A DNA stretch of 64,000 nt from contig NZ_JACKXD010000003.1 of the NCBI RefSeq assembly GCF_014212355.1, positions 186,001 through 250,000 on the forward strand, given 5' to 3'. Position 1 is the stretch's first letter. Every line of letters begins with the position of its first letter. Below, one piece after another: positions 23,062 to 31,127 of this stretch. The translations under genes and the position numbers were made by a program. The notes under the pieces were generated by a model that saw nothing but the letters and a program-made list of their open reading frames with translations, did not search any database and was not told the origin of the DNA. Source of the DNA: Halobellus ruber. Lineage in GTDB: Archaea > Halobacteriota > Halobacteria > Halobacteriales > Haloferacaceae.

Positions 23062-23343
23062 TCAGTCGACGACGACTTCGACCGGATCGTCCTCGTCGCC
23101 GTCGTCGGGCTCCGCCTCCGCGTCGCCGGCGCCGTTCTCCTGCCACAGAAGCACACCTACGACCGCGAGCACAACCCACGACCGCCAACTGGCGAGGTTG
23201 AGCGTGTAGCCGATACCGAACGGCTTCCGGACGAGCATCCCGTTGCCGGGCTGCCAGTGGGAGGACAGCAGCCGACCGATCGAGGGGCGCTCGAAGTTGT
23301 ACGGGATGCCGAGGATCTCGCCTTGCTTCGGTTTGTCTGCCAT
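23062..23343 (-). CDS. DUF5808-type small membrane-associated protein
   Basis: 93 residues: a conserved front KPKQGEILGIPYNFERPS, then GYTLNL and one membrane span (SWRSWVVLAVVGVLLW), then a very acidic tail. The conserved front without signal peptide matches the DUF5808 family of archaea as I remember it. Function unknown. The ATG at 23343 is preferred over one 39 nt upstream. Confidence 0.75.
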   Translation of the reverse strand: MADKPKQGEILGIPYNFERPSIGRLLSSHWQPGNGMLVRKPFGIGYTLNLASWRSWVVLAVVGVLLWQENGAGDAEAEPDDGDEDDPVEVVVD

Positions 23344-23478
23344 ACCCGACGGTACGCCAGGCAGGAGTAAATCGTTTGTCACTGCGGGCCGACCCCCGGA
23401 ATCGGCGGCCGGAGCGGGGAGGGGTGGACGGCGATCGACGGCGGACGCAGAGCGGAAGGGAGCGACGACCGCCGCACC

Positions 23479-25083
23479 CTACCCCTGATACCGGCCGCGG
23501 CCCTCGATCTCCCGCAGTCGAGCCAGGACGTCGTCGTCGCCGGCTTCGGCGTAGCCCGCCTCGAACGCCGACAGCAACGGCTCGGGATCGGTCGCCGTCC
23601 CCGCCACGCTCCCCCGGAAGACGTGGAGGTCCATCGCGTGGTCCTCGACGTGGTCGGTGTAGTAGCCGAGTCCGAAGTCGATGAGGAACACCTCGTCGTC
23701 GCCGTCGCCGATCCGGACGTTCCGGGTGGTCGGGTCGCCGTGGACGAACCCCGCGCCGTGGATCGTCGCGAGATGGCGGCCGACCGCCCGACACCGGTCC
23801 GGCGTCACCCCGGCGGCGAGGTCGTCGGAACCGACCCGCCGGAGTTCGAGGGTGCCGGGTTCGGGGTCGACGTCGGCGACGACGGGCGTCGGCACCCCGA
23901 CCCGGCGTGCGGCGCTCGTGAGCCGGGCTTCCGCGCGGGTCCGTTCGCCGCGGAGCCGGTCGTCCAGGTCGGGATGGCGGTACGCCTTCGGCACGCGGCG
24001 CTTCACGACGCGGTCGCCCTCGATCGTCACGGTCGCCTCCGCGCCGCGGATCGTCCCCGCGGCCGCGGGGTCGCGGGCCACCGACCGCTCGCCCTCCCGC
24101 CAGGTCACCGCCACCTCGTCGGGGCGGAAGTTCGGGTCGACGGCCGACTCTTCGACGGCGATCGTATCGCCCGCGGCGTACATCTTCGCGCCCAGCACCG
24201 CGATCATCCCGGCGTTGTCCCGGAGAAAGCGGGGTTCGGGCGCGTGGAAGTCGGCGCCGCGCTGCTCGCACATCGATCGGAGCATCTCCCGGAGGCGGTC
24301 GTTCTGGGCGACGCCGCCGCCTAAAACCAGTTCGTCGGTTCCCGTCAGCGACAGCGCGCGCTCGGAAACCTCCGTCAGCATCGCAAAGACCGTCTCCTGG
24401 AGTCCGGCACAGACGTCCGCGACCGGCACGCCCTCGTCGACAGCATCCTTCGCGGCCGACGTGAGCCCCGAAAACGAGAAGTCCATCCCCTTGACCACGT
24501 ACGGGAGGTCGTGGTACTCGCCATCGCGAGCGCACGTCTCGACCTTCGGGCCGCCCGGGTGGGACCATCCGAGGTGGCGCGTGAACTTGTCGATCGCGTT
24601 CCCGACGCCGGTGTCCATCGTCTCGCCGAGCACCCGATACCGGCCGTCGTGGTAGCCGAGCAGGTGGGCGTTGGCGCCCGAGGCGTTCAGACAGACCGGC
24701 GAATCGAACCCCGAGCGGTGCCGGCCGATCTCCAAGTGGGCGACCATGTGGTTGACGCCGACGAGCGGCACCGACAGCGTCTGCGAGAGGGCCCGCGCTG
24801 CGGTGCCGACCACCCGGAGACAGGGACCGAGGCCGGGGCCCCGGGAGAACGCGACGGCATCGATGTCCGGGGCGTCACTCTCGCCACTCTCGGCGGCAAC
24901 GTCCAAGATCGCGGCGACGACCTCGGGGACGGCGTTCCCCATATGCTCGGCGGCCTCGCGGGGGTGGATCCCGCCGCTGTCGGGTTCGTAGGCGTCGGTC
25001 TCGACGTTGACCTCGTCGGTTCGGGCGTCGTACAGCGCCGCACTCGCGGCCCACGCGGTGCCCTCGAGTCCGACGATTCGCAT
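23479..25083 (-). CDS. kae1-bud32: Bifunctional Kae1/Bud32 of the KEOPS complex
   Basis: The Kae1 half makes threonylcarbamoyl-AMP-dependent t6A37 on ANN-decoding tRNAs; the Bud32 half is the small kinase/ATPase that supports it. Kae1 covers about residues 1-325, with the metal histidines in NHMVAHLEIG, the nucleotide site GVGNAIDKFTRHLG and LGGGVAQNDRLREML. Bud32 covers about 340-534, with HGDPTTRNVRI as catalytic loop and LIDFGLGYYT as metal-binding DFG-like motif. The fusion is usual in Halobacteria. It follows rps24e by 15 nt, so co-transcription with the ribosomal gene is likely. Confidence 0.96.
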   Translation of the reverse strand: MRIVGLEGTAWAASAALYDARTDEVNVETDAYEPDSGGIHPREAAEHMGNAVPEVVAAILDVAAESGESDAPDIDAVAFSRGPGLGPCLRVVGTAARALSQTLSVPLVGVNHMVAHLEIGRHRSGFDSPVCLNASGANAHLLGYHDGRYRVLGETMDTGVGNAIDKFTRHLGWSHPGGPKVETCARDGEYHDLPYVVKGMDFSFSGLTSAAKDAVDEGVPVADVCAGLQETVFAMLTEVSERALSLTGTDELVLGGGVAQNDRLREMLRSMCEQRGADFHAPEPRFLRDNAGMIAVLGAKMYAAGDTIAVEESAVDPNFRPDEVAVTWREGERSVARDPAAAGTIRGAEATVTIEGDRVVKRRVPKAYRHPDLDDRLRGERTRAEARLTSAARRVGVPTPVVADVDPEPGTLELRRVGSDDLAAGVTPDRCRAVGRHLATIHGAGFVHGDPTTRNVRIGDGDDEVFLIDFGLGYYTDHVEDHAMDLHVFRGSVAGTATDPEPLLSAFEAGYAEAGDDDVLARLREIEGRGRYQG

Positions 25084-25098
25084 CGAGAAGGAGCCGGT

Positions 25099-25401
25099 TC
25101 AGGCCTCTTCGGCGTCGGCGTCGGCTTCGATCTTGTTCCGGTCGAGCATATGCTCCTGCTCGATGTCGCGGGCGAAGTCCGGCGACTCGTAGACCTTCGC
25201 GTAGCCCACCGTCTTGCGCATCCCGAACTTGGTGTCGAGGTCGTGGACGACGACCTCGTCTGCGTCCTTGTTCAGTTTCGCCGCGAGGCTGTCGCGCACG
25301 GAGAGCCGCGAGGGGGTCGCCTCCTCGTGGGCGATCTCGAAGCGGACGTCGGACCGATGCAGCATCGGGTTGTCGTCCTCGGAGATGATGTCGATTTCCA
25401 T
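25099..25401 (-). CDS. rps24e: 30S ribosomal protein S24e
   Basis: Archaeal/eukaryal small-subunit protein of 100 residues. Recognisable blocks: MEIDIISEDDNPMLHRSDV, SVRDSLAAKLNKDADEVVVHDLDTKFGMRKTVGYAKVY (here shortened to DTKFGMRKTVGYAKVY) and an acidic tail. A TATA-like CCTTTTACTCC (minus strand, about 25431-25442) lies roughly 35 nt before the ATG. In haloarchaeal genomes I recall, rps27ae often follows rps24e; here kae1-bud32 begins 15 nt later with no zinc-ribbon gene between. Confidence 0.95.
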   Translation of the reverse strand: MEIDIISEDDNPMLHRSDVRFEIAHEEATPSRLSVRDSLAAKLNKDADEVVVHDLDTKFGMRKTVGYAKVYESPDFARDIEQEHMLDRNKIEADADAEEA

Positions 25402-25408
25402 CGTTCAG

Positions 25409-25669
25409 TTACTCTACCTTCCACCGGAAAGGAGTAAAAGGATTTCGTTCGAGGGAACACGGCCGTCCGGATGACTCGTCGGCGTCGGCCCTCGCGGCCG
25501 GCTCCGTCGCCCGCAACGTGGCGACGACGCTCCCGAGGAGTCCGATCACGCCGACCACAAGCGACGTGAGGACGATCGTTCCGGACTGCCCGTAGCCGCT
25601 CGCTTCGATCTGCACCGCCCACAGCATCAACACGGTACTGAACAGGAGGACGTCTCTCGGCAGGGACAC
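25409..25669 (-). CDS. Small two-span membrane protein
   Basis: 86 residues with two membrane spans (VLLFSTVLMLWAVQIEA and IVLTSLVVGVIGLLGSVVA), followed by a polar tail. It lies between the dephospho-CoA kinase gene and rps24e on the same strand. No family recognised. The rps24e promoter lies inside its 3' end. Confidence 0.6.
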   Translation of the reverse strand: MSLPRDVLLFSTVLMLWAVQIEASGYGQSGTIVLTSLVVGVIGLLGSVVATLRATEPAARADADESSGRPCSLERNPFTPFRWKVE

Positions 25670-25720
25670 ACGCCGGATCGGCGCCGGAACGGGATTAAAT
25701 CCCGCGGCTCCGTGCGCCGA

Positions 25721-26266
25721 CTACGCGTCGACGCCGAGCGCTGCCAGTGCCCCGGCGACGTCGCCGTCCATCCGTTCGAGCAGCGACCGCATCTCTGCCT
25801 TCGTGTCCGGCGTGACCGCCACGCGGACCATCCCCTCGCCGGGCTGACCGTAGACGACCGTCGCCCCGAGCGGCGCGACGAGCACTGCGGGAAGCGTCGC
25901 GAGGTCCTCCTCGCCGTCGACCACGATCGTGACGGGGTCCGACTCCGAGTCGTGGTCGTCGACGGCGTCGGCAAGCGCGGAGAGCAGCGGCTCCCCGAGC
26001 GTCCCCGGAGCGTTTTCGACGTCGCGGCGGCGCTCGGGGTCCGACAGCGCCGCCCGGACCTCGTCGTCGACGGCCTCGCGTTCGGTCCGGCCGTCGATCA
26101 CCGCGACCGCGGGCCGGAAGCCGGCCTCCCGGAGGTGGTAGGCCACGACGTCGCCGACCGCGATCACGGGGCGGCCGGCGTCAGAGAGCAGCGCGCCGGC
26201 GTCGGTGTAGACCGGGCCGAGCGGCTCTTTGAACGACTCGCGGAGGTCCGACGGCAGCGAGAGCAT
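25721..26266 (-). CDS. GTP-dependent dephospho-CoA kinase (DUF359)
   Basis: Archaeal last step of coenzyme A synthesis: phosphorylates dephospho-CoA with GTP. This fold is unrelated to bacterial CoaE. The 181-residue protein shows the family signatures PVYTDAGAL, VIAVGDVVAYHLREAG, AVIDGRTER and TIVVDGEEDLATLPAVLVAPLGATVVYGQPG, given here as DGEEDLATLPAVL plus VVYGQPGEG. It overlaps functionally with none of its neighbours but sits 4 nt from spt4, as in many archaea. Confidence 0.92.
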   Translation of the reverse strand: MLSLPSDLRESFKEPLGPVYTDAGALLSDAGRPVIAVGDVVAYHLREAGFRPAVAVIDGRTEREAVDDEVRAALSDPERRRDVENAPGTLGEPLLSALADAVDDHDSESDPVTIVVDGEEDLATLPAVLVAPLGATVVYGQPGEGMVRVAVTPDTKAEMRSLLERMDGDVAGALAALGVDA

Positions 26267-26270
26267 CGGG

Positions 26271-26468
26271 TCAGCGGACTTTCAGCGCGTAGCCGCCGGG
26301 CTCGGCGACGTTCATCTCCTCGGCGATCTCCGACCGTTCGGGGTGGGTGATGACGACGTACCCCGCCCAGTCCTCGGTGAGGCTGCTGGAGCCGCAGTTC
26401 TCACACGCCTGCGAGTCGCCGTGGTTGATGTAGTGGCACTCCCGGCAGGCGATGCGGGACTCGGCCAT
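26271..26468 (-). CDS. spt4: Transcription elongation factor Spt4 (RpoE'')
   Basis: 65-residue zinc-ribbon protein that pairs with Spt5 and keeps RNA polymerase processive. Zinc ligands are CRECHY and CENCGS, followed by SLTEDWAGYVVITHPERSEIA, shortened here to LTEDWAGYVVITHPERSEIA. It abuts rpoE1 directly (1 nt), the standard archaeal rpoE1-spt4 pair. Confidence 0.94.
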   Translation of the reverse strand: MAESRIACRECHYINHGDSQACENCGSSSLTEDWAGYVVITHPERSEIAEEMNVAEPGGYALKVR

Positions 26469-27047
26469 CTACCCACCCTCCGCCTCGGTGGGGGCGGCTG
26501 CGGACTGCCGTTCGTCCTCCAGCCACCCGTGTTTTCCGAGCCCCGGCTGTTTGGCGGTCAGCCCGATCTTCGAGTCGCGAGGGTTGCGCTCGTCGATGCT
26601 CTTCGTGACCACCCGGACCCGGACCGAGTCGCCGACGCTCAGGGTGCGGTTGGACTCGGTGGAGGCCAACTGTTGGTTCTCCTCGTCGTAGGCCAGATAC
26701 TCGTTGGAGATCTGGGAGACGTGGAGCAGGCCGTCGACCGGTCCGATACCGACGAAGGCGCCGAACTCCACGACCTCGACGACCTCCCCGTCGACGACCT
26801 CCTGCATCGAGGGGTCGAAGGTGATGGCATCGAACTCCGCCTCGTAGTAGACGCCGGCGCGACCGGGCAGCACCGTCCCCTCGCCGACATCTCGGACGGA
26901 GACGACGCTGACGACGCTGCCAACCTCCTCGTCCATCCGGCCTTCGAGTTTGTCCTGCAGGAGCCGCTTGACCCGCTGTGGCGTCACGTCCGCGAGGTGC
27001 CGCGGGGGCACCTCTACCGTGTCTGTGAGTCGTACCCGTTTGTACAT
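26469..27047 (-). CDS. rpoE1: DNA-directed RNA polymerase subunit E' (Rpo7)
   Basis: Stalk subunit of archaeal RNA polymerase, the counterpart of Rpb7, which binds emerging RNA with Rpo4. The 192 residues contain the tip domain (MYKRVRLTDTVEVPPRHL) and an S1 OB-fold (EVVEVVEFGAFVGIGPVDGLLHVSQIS, quoted as FVGIGPVDGLLHVSQIS). The C-terminus carries a short acidic extension. It lies upstream of spt4 and 3 nt after the PIN gene. Confidence 0.95.
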   Translation of the reverse strand: MYKRVRLTDTVEVPPRHLADVTPQRVKRLLQDKLEGRMDEEVGSVVSVVSVRDVGEGTVLPGRAGVYYEAEFDAITFDPSMQEVVDGEVVEVVEFGAFVGIGPVDGLLHVSQISNEYLAYDEENQQLASTESNRTLSVGDSVRVRVVTKSIDERNPRDSKIGLTAKQPGLGKHGWLEDERQSAAAPTEAEGG

Positions 27048-27050
27048 ACG

Positions 27051-27449
27051 TTATGGTTCTGTTATCTCCAATGTGGTTCGGCCCCTTAAACCGATTACGC
27101 GAACGCCGCGTTCGAGCAACCGGTCGCGGAGCGGCCTGTCGTTGGTGACGGCGTAGTCGGCCGCGGCGTCGCCGGCCGCGAGTTCGACCACCGCGTCGTC
27201 GGCGTACGACGCCTCGGTGTCGACCGCCCGGCACCGCGCGGCGAGGTCGCGGCCGACCGCGGCGGCGGTCGCCGCCTCGCCGTTGCCCGCCTCGCTGAGT
27301 TTCTCCAACTCCGCGAGGACTGCTCGGGGAACGACGAGGTCGGCGTCGCCGACGAGCCGGTCGAGTTCGTCGAACACCCGGACGCCGAGTTCGACCGGCA
27401 TCATCAGCGCGTTGGTGTCGAGGATCACCGTCGGGGCGTCCTCGGACAT
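27051..27449 (-). CDS. PIN-domain protein (Fcf1/UTP24-like)
   Basis: PIN nuclease fold of 132 residues with the acidic tetrad: VILDTNALMMPVE at the start, LAELEKLSE, DDAVVELAAG and VTNDRPLRDRLLERGV. The conserved LDTNALMMP is typical of the archaeal family related to eukaryotic rRNA-processing Fcf1. The gene lies next to aIF2-gamma and rpoE1 across archaea, pointing to a role in ribosome biogenesis. An upstream ATG at 27539 would add a 30-residue low-complexity leader. Confidence 0.87.
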   Translation of the reverse strand: MSEDAPTVILDTNALMMPVELGVRVFDELDRLVGDADLVVPRAVLAELEKLSEAGNGEAATAAAVGRDLAARCRAVDTEASYADDAVVELAAGDAAADYAVTNDRPLRDRLLERGVRVIGLRGRTTLEITEP

Positions 27450-27551
27450 CGTGCCGTCCGCCGAAACCGTCGCGTCGGTCGACGTCGCGGCGCGTCCGCC
27501 GGCGTCCGCGTCACGATCGGTCACTGTGCTCCGTGACACGGACGGGAGGGC

Positions 27552-28784
27552 TCACTGGAGCGTCCCGATCCCGATGAGCCGCCACCGCGCGCCGACCCGG
27601 CGGTTGATGGCGATCTGTGCGCCCGACTCCGCACACACCGGGCGTTTCAGTTTGACCTCCGCCTCGTCGCCGCGGGCGCTGGTGACGGACCCGACGGTGG
27701 TGGCGGTGCCGACGGTGAGCATCAGGGGCTCGCCGGTCGAGATCTCCTCGACGGACCCCTCGTCCTCGCCGACGATCCGGTCCAGGAGTTCGACGCTCAT
27801 GGTGAACCCCTCGCGGGTCGGCGGGAGCGTCCCGGGTTCGCCCGCGACCTGGCCGGCGAGGGCGTCGCCCTTCGTGAGGCTGGGGTCGAGCCCGGTCCCG
27901 ATGCCGCAGAGCCCGCCGGGGCGGACCTCCTCGACGCTCCGGCCGCCGGCCTGCAGCGACCGGATCTCGGTGGTGATCGGGCGCCACTCCGAGGACCCGC
28001 CCTCCTCGACCTCCCGGCCGGGGCGGAGTTCGAGCTCCTCGCCGGTTTCGAGTTTGCCCTGGACGACCGACCCGCCGACGACGCCGCCGGCGAGGTTCTC
28101 CCAGGTCGTGCCCGGGCGGTTGATGTCGAACGACCGGGCGGCGAACAGCTGTGGGTCCTCGGTCTCGTCGCGCTCGGGGGTCGGGATCTCCCGCTCGACG
28201 GCGTCGATCAGGAGGTCGATGTTGACTTCCTGCTGGGCGCTGACGGGCACGATCGGCGCCCCCTCGGCGACGGTGCCGGAGACGAACTCCTCGATCTGCT
28301 CGTAGGAGTCGACCGCCCGCTCGCGGTCGACGAGGTCGATCTTGTTCTGGGCGATGACGATGTTGTCGATCCCGATGATGTCAAGCGCCATCAGGTGCTC
28401 CTCGGTTTGGGCCTGCGGGACGTCCTCGGTGGCGGAGACGACGAGGACCGCCCCGTCCATGATCGCGGCGCCCGAGAGCATCGTCGCCATCAGCGTCTCG
28501 TGGCCCGGCGCGTCGACGAAGGAGACGGTCCGGAGCCGTTCGGTCCCCTCGCCGTCGGGGCCGGTCTCCTCGACCGTGTAACACTCCGGCGGGTCGACGC
28601 CGGGGATCGTTCGGAACGTGGCGTCGGCATAGCCCAGTCGGATGGAGATTCCGCGCTTCATCTCCTCGGAGTGCTGGTCCGTCCACGACCCCGACAACGC
28701 CTGGACGAGCGTCGTCTTGCCGTGGTCGACGTGGCCGACGAGTCCGATGTTCACCTCCGGTTGCTGTGTTTGTTGTGTCACCAT
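27552..28784 (-). CDS. eif2g: Translation initiation factor aIF2 subunit gamma
   Basis: GTPase core of the archaeal heterotrimeric aIF2, which brings initiator Met-tRNA to the ribosome. G-motifs: [10 protein letters not shown] (G1), [10 protein letters not shown] (switch 1 region), DAPGHET (G3), NKIDLVD (G4) and SAQQEVNID (G5). The 410-residue length and the two C-terminal beta-barrels ([10 protein letters not shown] region) are complete. The zinc knuckle is reduced in this copy: only PECYTVEE resembles it, as in many haloarchaea. Heads the minus-strand block down to spt4. Confidence 0.96.
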   Translation of the reverse strand: MVTQQTQQPEVNIGLVGHVDHGKTTLVQALSGSWTDQHSEEMKRGISIRLGYADATFRTIPGVDPPECYTVEETGPDGEGTERLRTVSFVDAPGHETLMATMLSGAAIMDGAVLVVSATEDVPQAQTEEHLMALDIIGIDNIVIAQNKIDLVDRERAVDSYEQIEEFVSGTVAEGAPIVPVSAQQEVNIDLLIDAVEREIPTPERDETEDPQLFAARSFDINRPGTTWENLAGGVVGGSVVQGKLETGEELELRPGREVEEGGSSEWRPITTEIRSLQAGGRSVEEVRPGGLCGIGTGLDPSLTKGDALAGQVAGEPGTLPPTREGFTMSVELLDRIVGEDEGSVEEISTGEPLMLTVGTATTVGSVTSARGDEAEVKLKRPVCAESGAQIAINRRVGARWRLIGIGTLQ

Positions 28785-29007
28785 TGACCTCCTAGAGAGA
28801 ATCTTGGGGAATCTTTCGCCGCGAGCGAGTGATAAACTTGCTGTTCTCGGGGCGCGACGGGGTCGCGGAGCGTCCTGCCGGAGGCCGGCGCGGGCGCCAG
28901 CGGACCGGCGGGGCGTCTCCCCGCCTCATACGGATTATTGTAACGAATTACCGATCATCGGCGATCCCGCGTGAGCGATGACCGGTAACTGACCACAGTA
29001 CTCCGTA
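28785..29007 (-). promoter_or_regulatory. Upstream region of the aIF2-gamma gene
   Basis: 223 nt without a gene. On the minus strand, AGTTTATCA near 28829-28838 is the best TATA candidate, about 45-50 nt before the ATG at 28784. A second AT-rich patch is near 28930-28945. The FAU-1 gene ends at the right edge. Confidence 0.35.
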
Positions 29008-30549
29008 TCACTCCGAGAGCGCACGCACCAGGCTCGCCGCCACCGACCGGGCCTTCTCCGCAACGGCAGGCGGGACGTTCCCGGCGTCGACTGCCGCGTC
29101 GAGTTCGTCGTCGTCGACCCGTTCGACCGTGCCGTCGGGGCGTTTCACCACGTCGACGTGGAGGTCGACGTACCGGATCGAATCCGGGAAACACTCCACG
29201 GGCGTACAGACGTTGACGTAGGTGCCCTTCGACTCCCCCTCCTCGCTCCGGTAGACGGTGGGGTACCACCACCGCCCCTCCCGGACTTTCGTGGTTGCGG
29301 TGTCGCCGGCCGCGCGGTCGGTGCCCAGGCCGTCGTAAGTCCCGCTGCCGGACATCGTGCGGGTGATCTCGATCGTGCCGTCGGCCGCCCAGTCGGTGAC
29401 CTCGCCACGGCCCAGCGGGAACGCCCGGCCGTCCGGCTTCCCGTGGGTGATCGCGACGGTGTCGCCCTCCCGCGGCCCGAACTGCCGGGTCACGACGTCG
29501 AACGGGAACTCGCCGGCGTCGGCGTCGGCCGCGCCGTCGTCGCCGTCGGAGCCATCCCGGTCGGAACTGCCGCCCAGCGCCGACCCACACAGCGCCTCCG
29601 CGAGGTCGACGCCGGCGCTTGCGGCCTCGCTTGCAGCCTTCGTGCGGTGGTGGCCGGGCATCGTCGGCGTCACCCGGCGGCGGGCGTCGTCGAGCGCACC
29701 GCGGGACTCCCGGCCGAACCACACCCACCGGCCGGTCGCCGGGGCGGCCACGCGCCGGGGCGCCGAGTCGGGGTCGGCGTCCGAAGCGTCGCCCGCGTCC
29801 GTGCCGAGTGTGGCGTCCAGCGCCGCCGCCCGGCCGGCCGCGCCGTCGAGGGCGGCTGCAAGCGCGTCCATCCCGGCGCGGGTGGCGGCGTGGGACCACT
29901 CGATGCCCCACCCGTCGGGCACGTCGACGCCGACGAGGTCGGTCATCCCCGCGAGCTCCCGGCCGGCGGCGTCGTCGCGGGTGTCGACCGTGACGCCCTC
30001 CCGACCCCGTATCAGGGTCGCAAAGCCGCTCGCGGCGCGGATCCCGGTGCCGAGGTCCGCGCGGCGGTCGGCCCACGGCGGCGCGCTCTCCCGCACCTGG
30101 ACGCGGACCGCGTCGCCGGATTCGAGGTACGCGTCGGTGGCGTCGTAGGGGAGAAACCCCTCCACGTCGCCGAGGTTACAGACCGCCCCGGAGCCGCGCG
30201 TGTCGGTCACGCGGGCGTCGAACACCGCGCCGGTCGGAGTGGGGTCGTCCCATAGGAAGGTGTCGCGGCCGACGTCCGAGAGGACCGACCCGACCGTCGC
30301 GACCGCGTCGTCGCCGCCGTGGACGCCGACGCCCTGTCTGTCGTCGGTGGTCGCGACCGTCGCGTCGTGGGGGTCGTCGCCGAAGTCGGCGTCGAACCGC
30401 TCGCGGATCGGCTCGGAGGCGCCCACGACGTCGTTGCCGGCGTCGAGGAGTAGCCGGGTGACGGCGGTGGCGTAGATCCCGCGGACGCGGACGTTCGGGA
30501 CCCCGCCGTCGGCCGCGTCGGGGGGATCGCCCGTCCCCGCGCCGCTCAT
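29008..30549 (-). CDS. FAU-1-like RNA-binding protein (DUF402 domain)
   Basis: 513 residues. The N-terminal half resembles an RNase E/G-type S1-containing region (VCNLGDVEGFLPYDATDAYLESGDAVRVQV, shortened to GDVEGFLPYDATDAYLESGD). The C-terminal ~180 residues are a DUF402 domain with GRWWYPTVY, KGTYVNVCTPVE, IRYVDLHVDVVKRPDG and DDDELD. FAU-1 from Pyrococcus binds AU-rich RNA and takes part in 5S rRNA maturation. A haloarchaea-specific acidic insertion splits the protein near residue 310. Its start overlaps the stop of the next gene by 4 bp. Confidence 0.88.
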   Translation of the reverse strand: MSGAGTGDPPDAADGGVPNVRVRGIYATAVTRLLLDAGNDVVGASEPIRERFDADFGDDPHDATVATTDDRQGVGVHGGDDAVATVGSVLSDVGRDTFLWDDPTPTGAVFDARVTDTRGSGAVCNLGDVEGFLPYDATDAYLESGDAVRVQVRESAPPWADRRADLGTGIRAASGFATLIRGREGVTVDTRDDAAGRELAGMTDLVGVDVPDGWGIEWSHAATRAGMDALAAALDGAAGRAAALDATLGTDAGDASDADPDSAPRRVAAPATGRWVWFGRESRGALDDARRRVTPTMPGHHRTKAASEAASAGVDLAEALCGSALGGSSDRDGSDGDDGAADADAGEFPFDVVTRQFGPREGDTVAITHGKPDGRAFPLGRGEVTDWAADGTIEITRTMSGSGTYDGLGTDRAAGDTATTKVREGRWWYPTVYRSEEGESKGTYVNVCTPVECFPDSIRYVDLHVDVVKRPDGTVERVDDDELDAAVDAGNVPPAVAEKARSVAASLVRALSE

Positions 30550-30920
30550 CGGAGGGCGTCCCCGTCGGCCGCAAACCGCACCCGGTCGTGGACCGTCGGG
30601 CCGAGCGAGAGTTCGACGACCTCCTCGGAGAGCACCCGGCCGCCCTCGACGGGGACGCCCCACGTCCCGAACCGGAGGTAGCCGCGGAGGTCGCTGCCGT
30701 GGGTGAAGAGGTCGAGATACTCGACGGCGTGTTCGTTGATCCCGCCGGCCGAGTGGGCCATCTCCATATCCGAGTAGATCACGTCGCGATCGAAGAAGTC
30801 CTGCAAGCGGTCGGCGTCGCGCTCGACGGCCGCGGCGACGGCGTCGGACGCCTCCCGGATCGCCGCGTCGTCGAGGCCGACGTCCCGGAGCGCCGCCTGG
30901 GTTCGCTGGTCGAAATGCAT
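30546..30920 (-). CDS. Conserved haloarchaeal protein (DUF7532-like)
   Basis: A soluble 124-residue protein beginning MHFDQRTQAALRDVGLDD and containing YSDMEMAHSAGGINEHAVEYLDL. Its stop overlaps the FAU-1 start (ATGA), so the two are translationally coupled and may work together. No catalytic motif recognised. The start at 30920 precedes a non-homologous open stretch. Confidence 0.75.
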   Translation of the reverse strand: MHFDQRTQAALRDVGLDDAAIREASDAVAAAVERDADRLQDFFDRDVIYSDMEMAHSAGGINEHAVEYLDLFTHGSDLRGYLRFGTWGVPVEGGRVLSEEVVELSLGPTVHDRVRFAADGDALR

Positions 30921-31127
30921 CGTGGGCGGGCGTACGGGCCGGCGGGGTTTGAATCCCGTCAGTCGCGTCGGCGCCGAGAACCGTCCCAACCTCCCGACGG
31001 CAGGCAACCGGCGACTGCTGTCCCGGAATCGGCGTCGGCGACGACAGCGTCCGGGACGGTTCCCCGCGGTGATCTCCGAACGTATGACAAAGTTTCAAGC
31101 ATACGCCCGGCCCAAACGGAGCATATC

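Noticed and set aside
30940-30962. T-arm-like GGCGGGGTTTGAATCCCGTC suggesting a tRNA
   Set aside because: No D-arm, anticodon arm or acceptor stem could be built around it. It lies just upstream of a start codon in GC-rich DNA.
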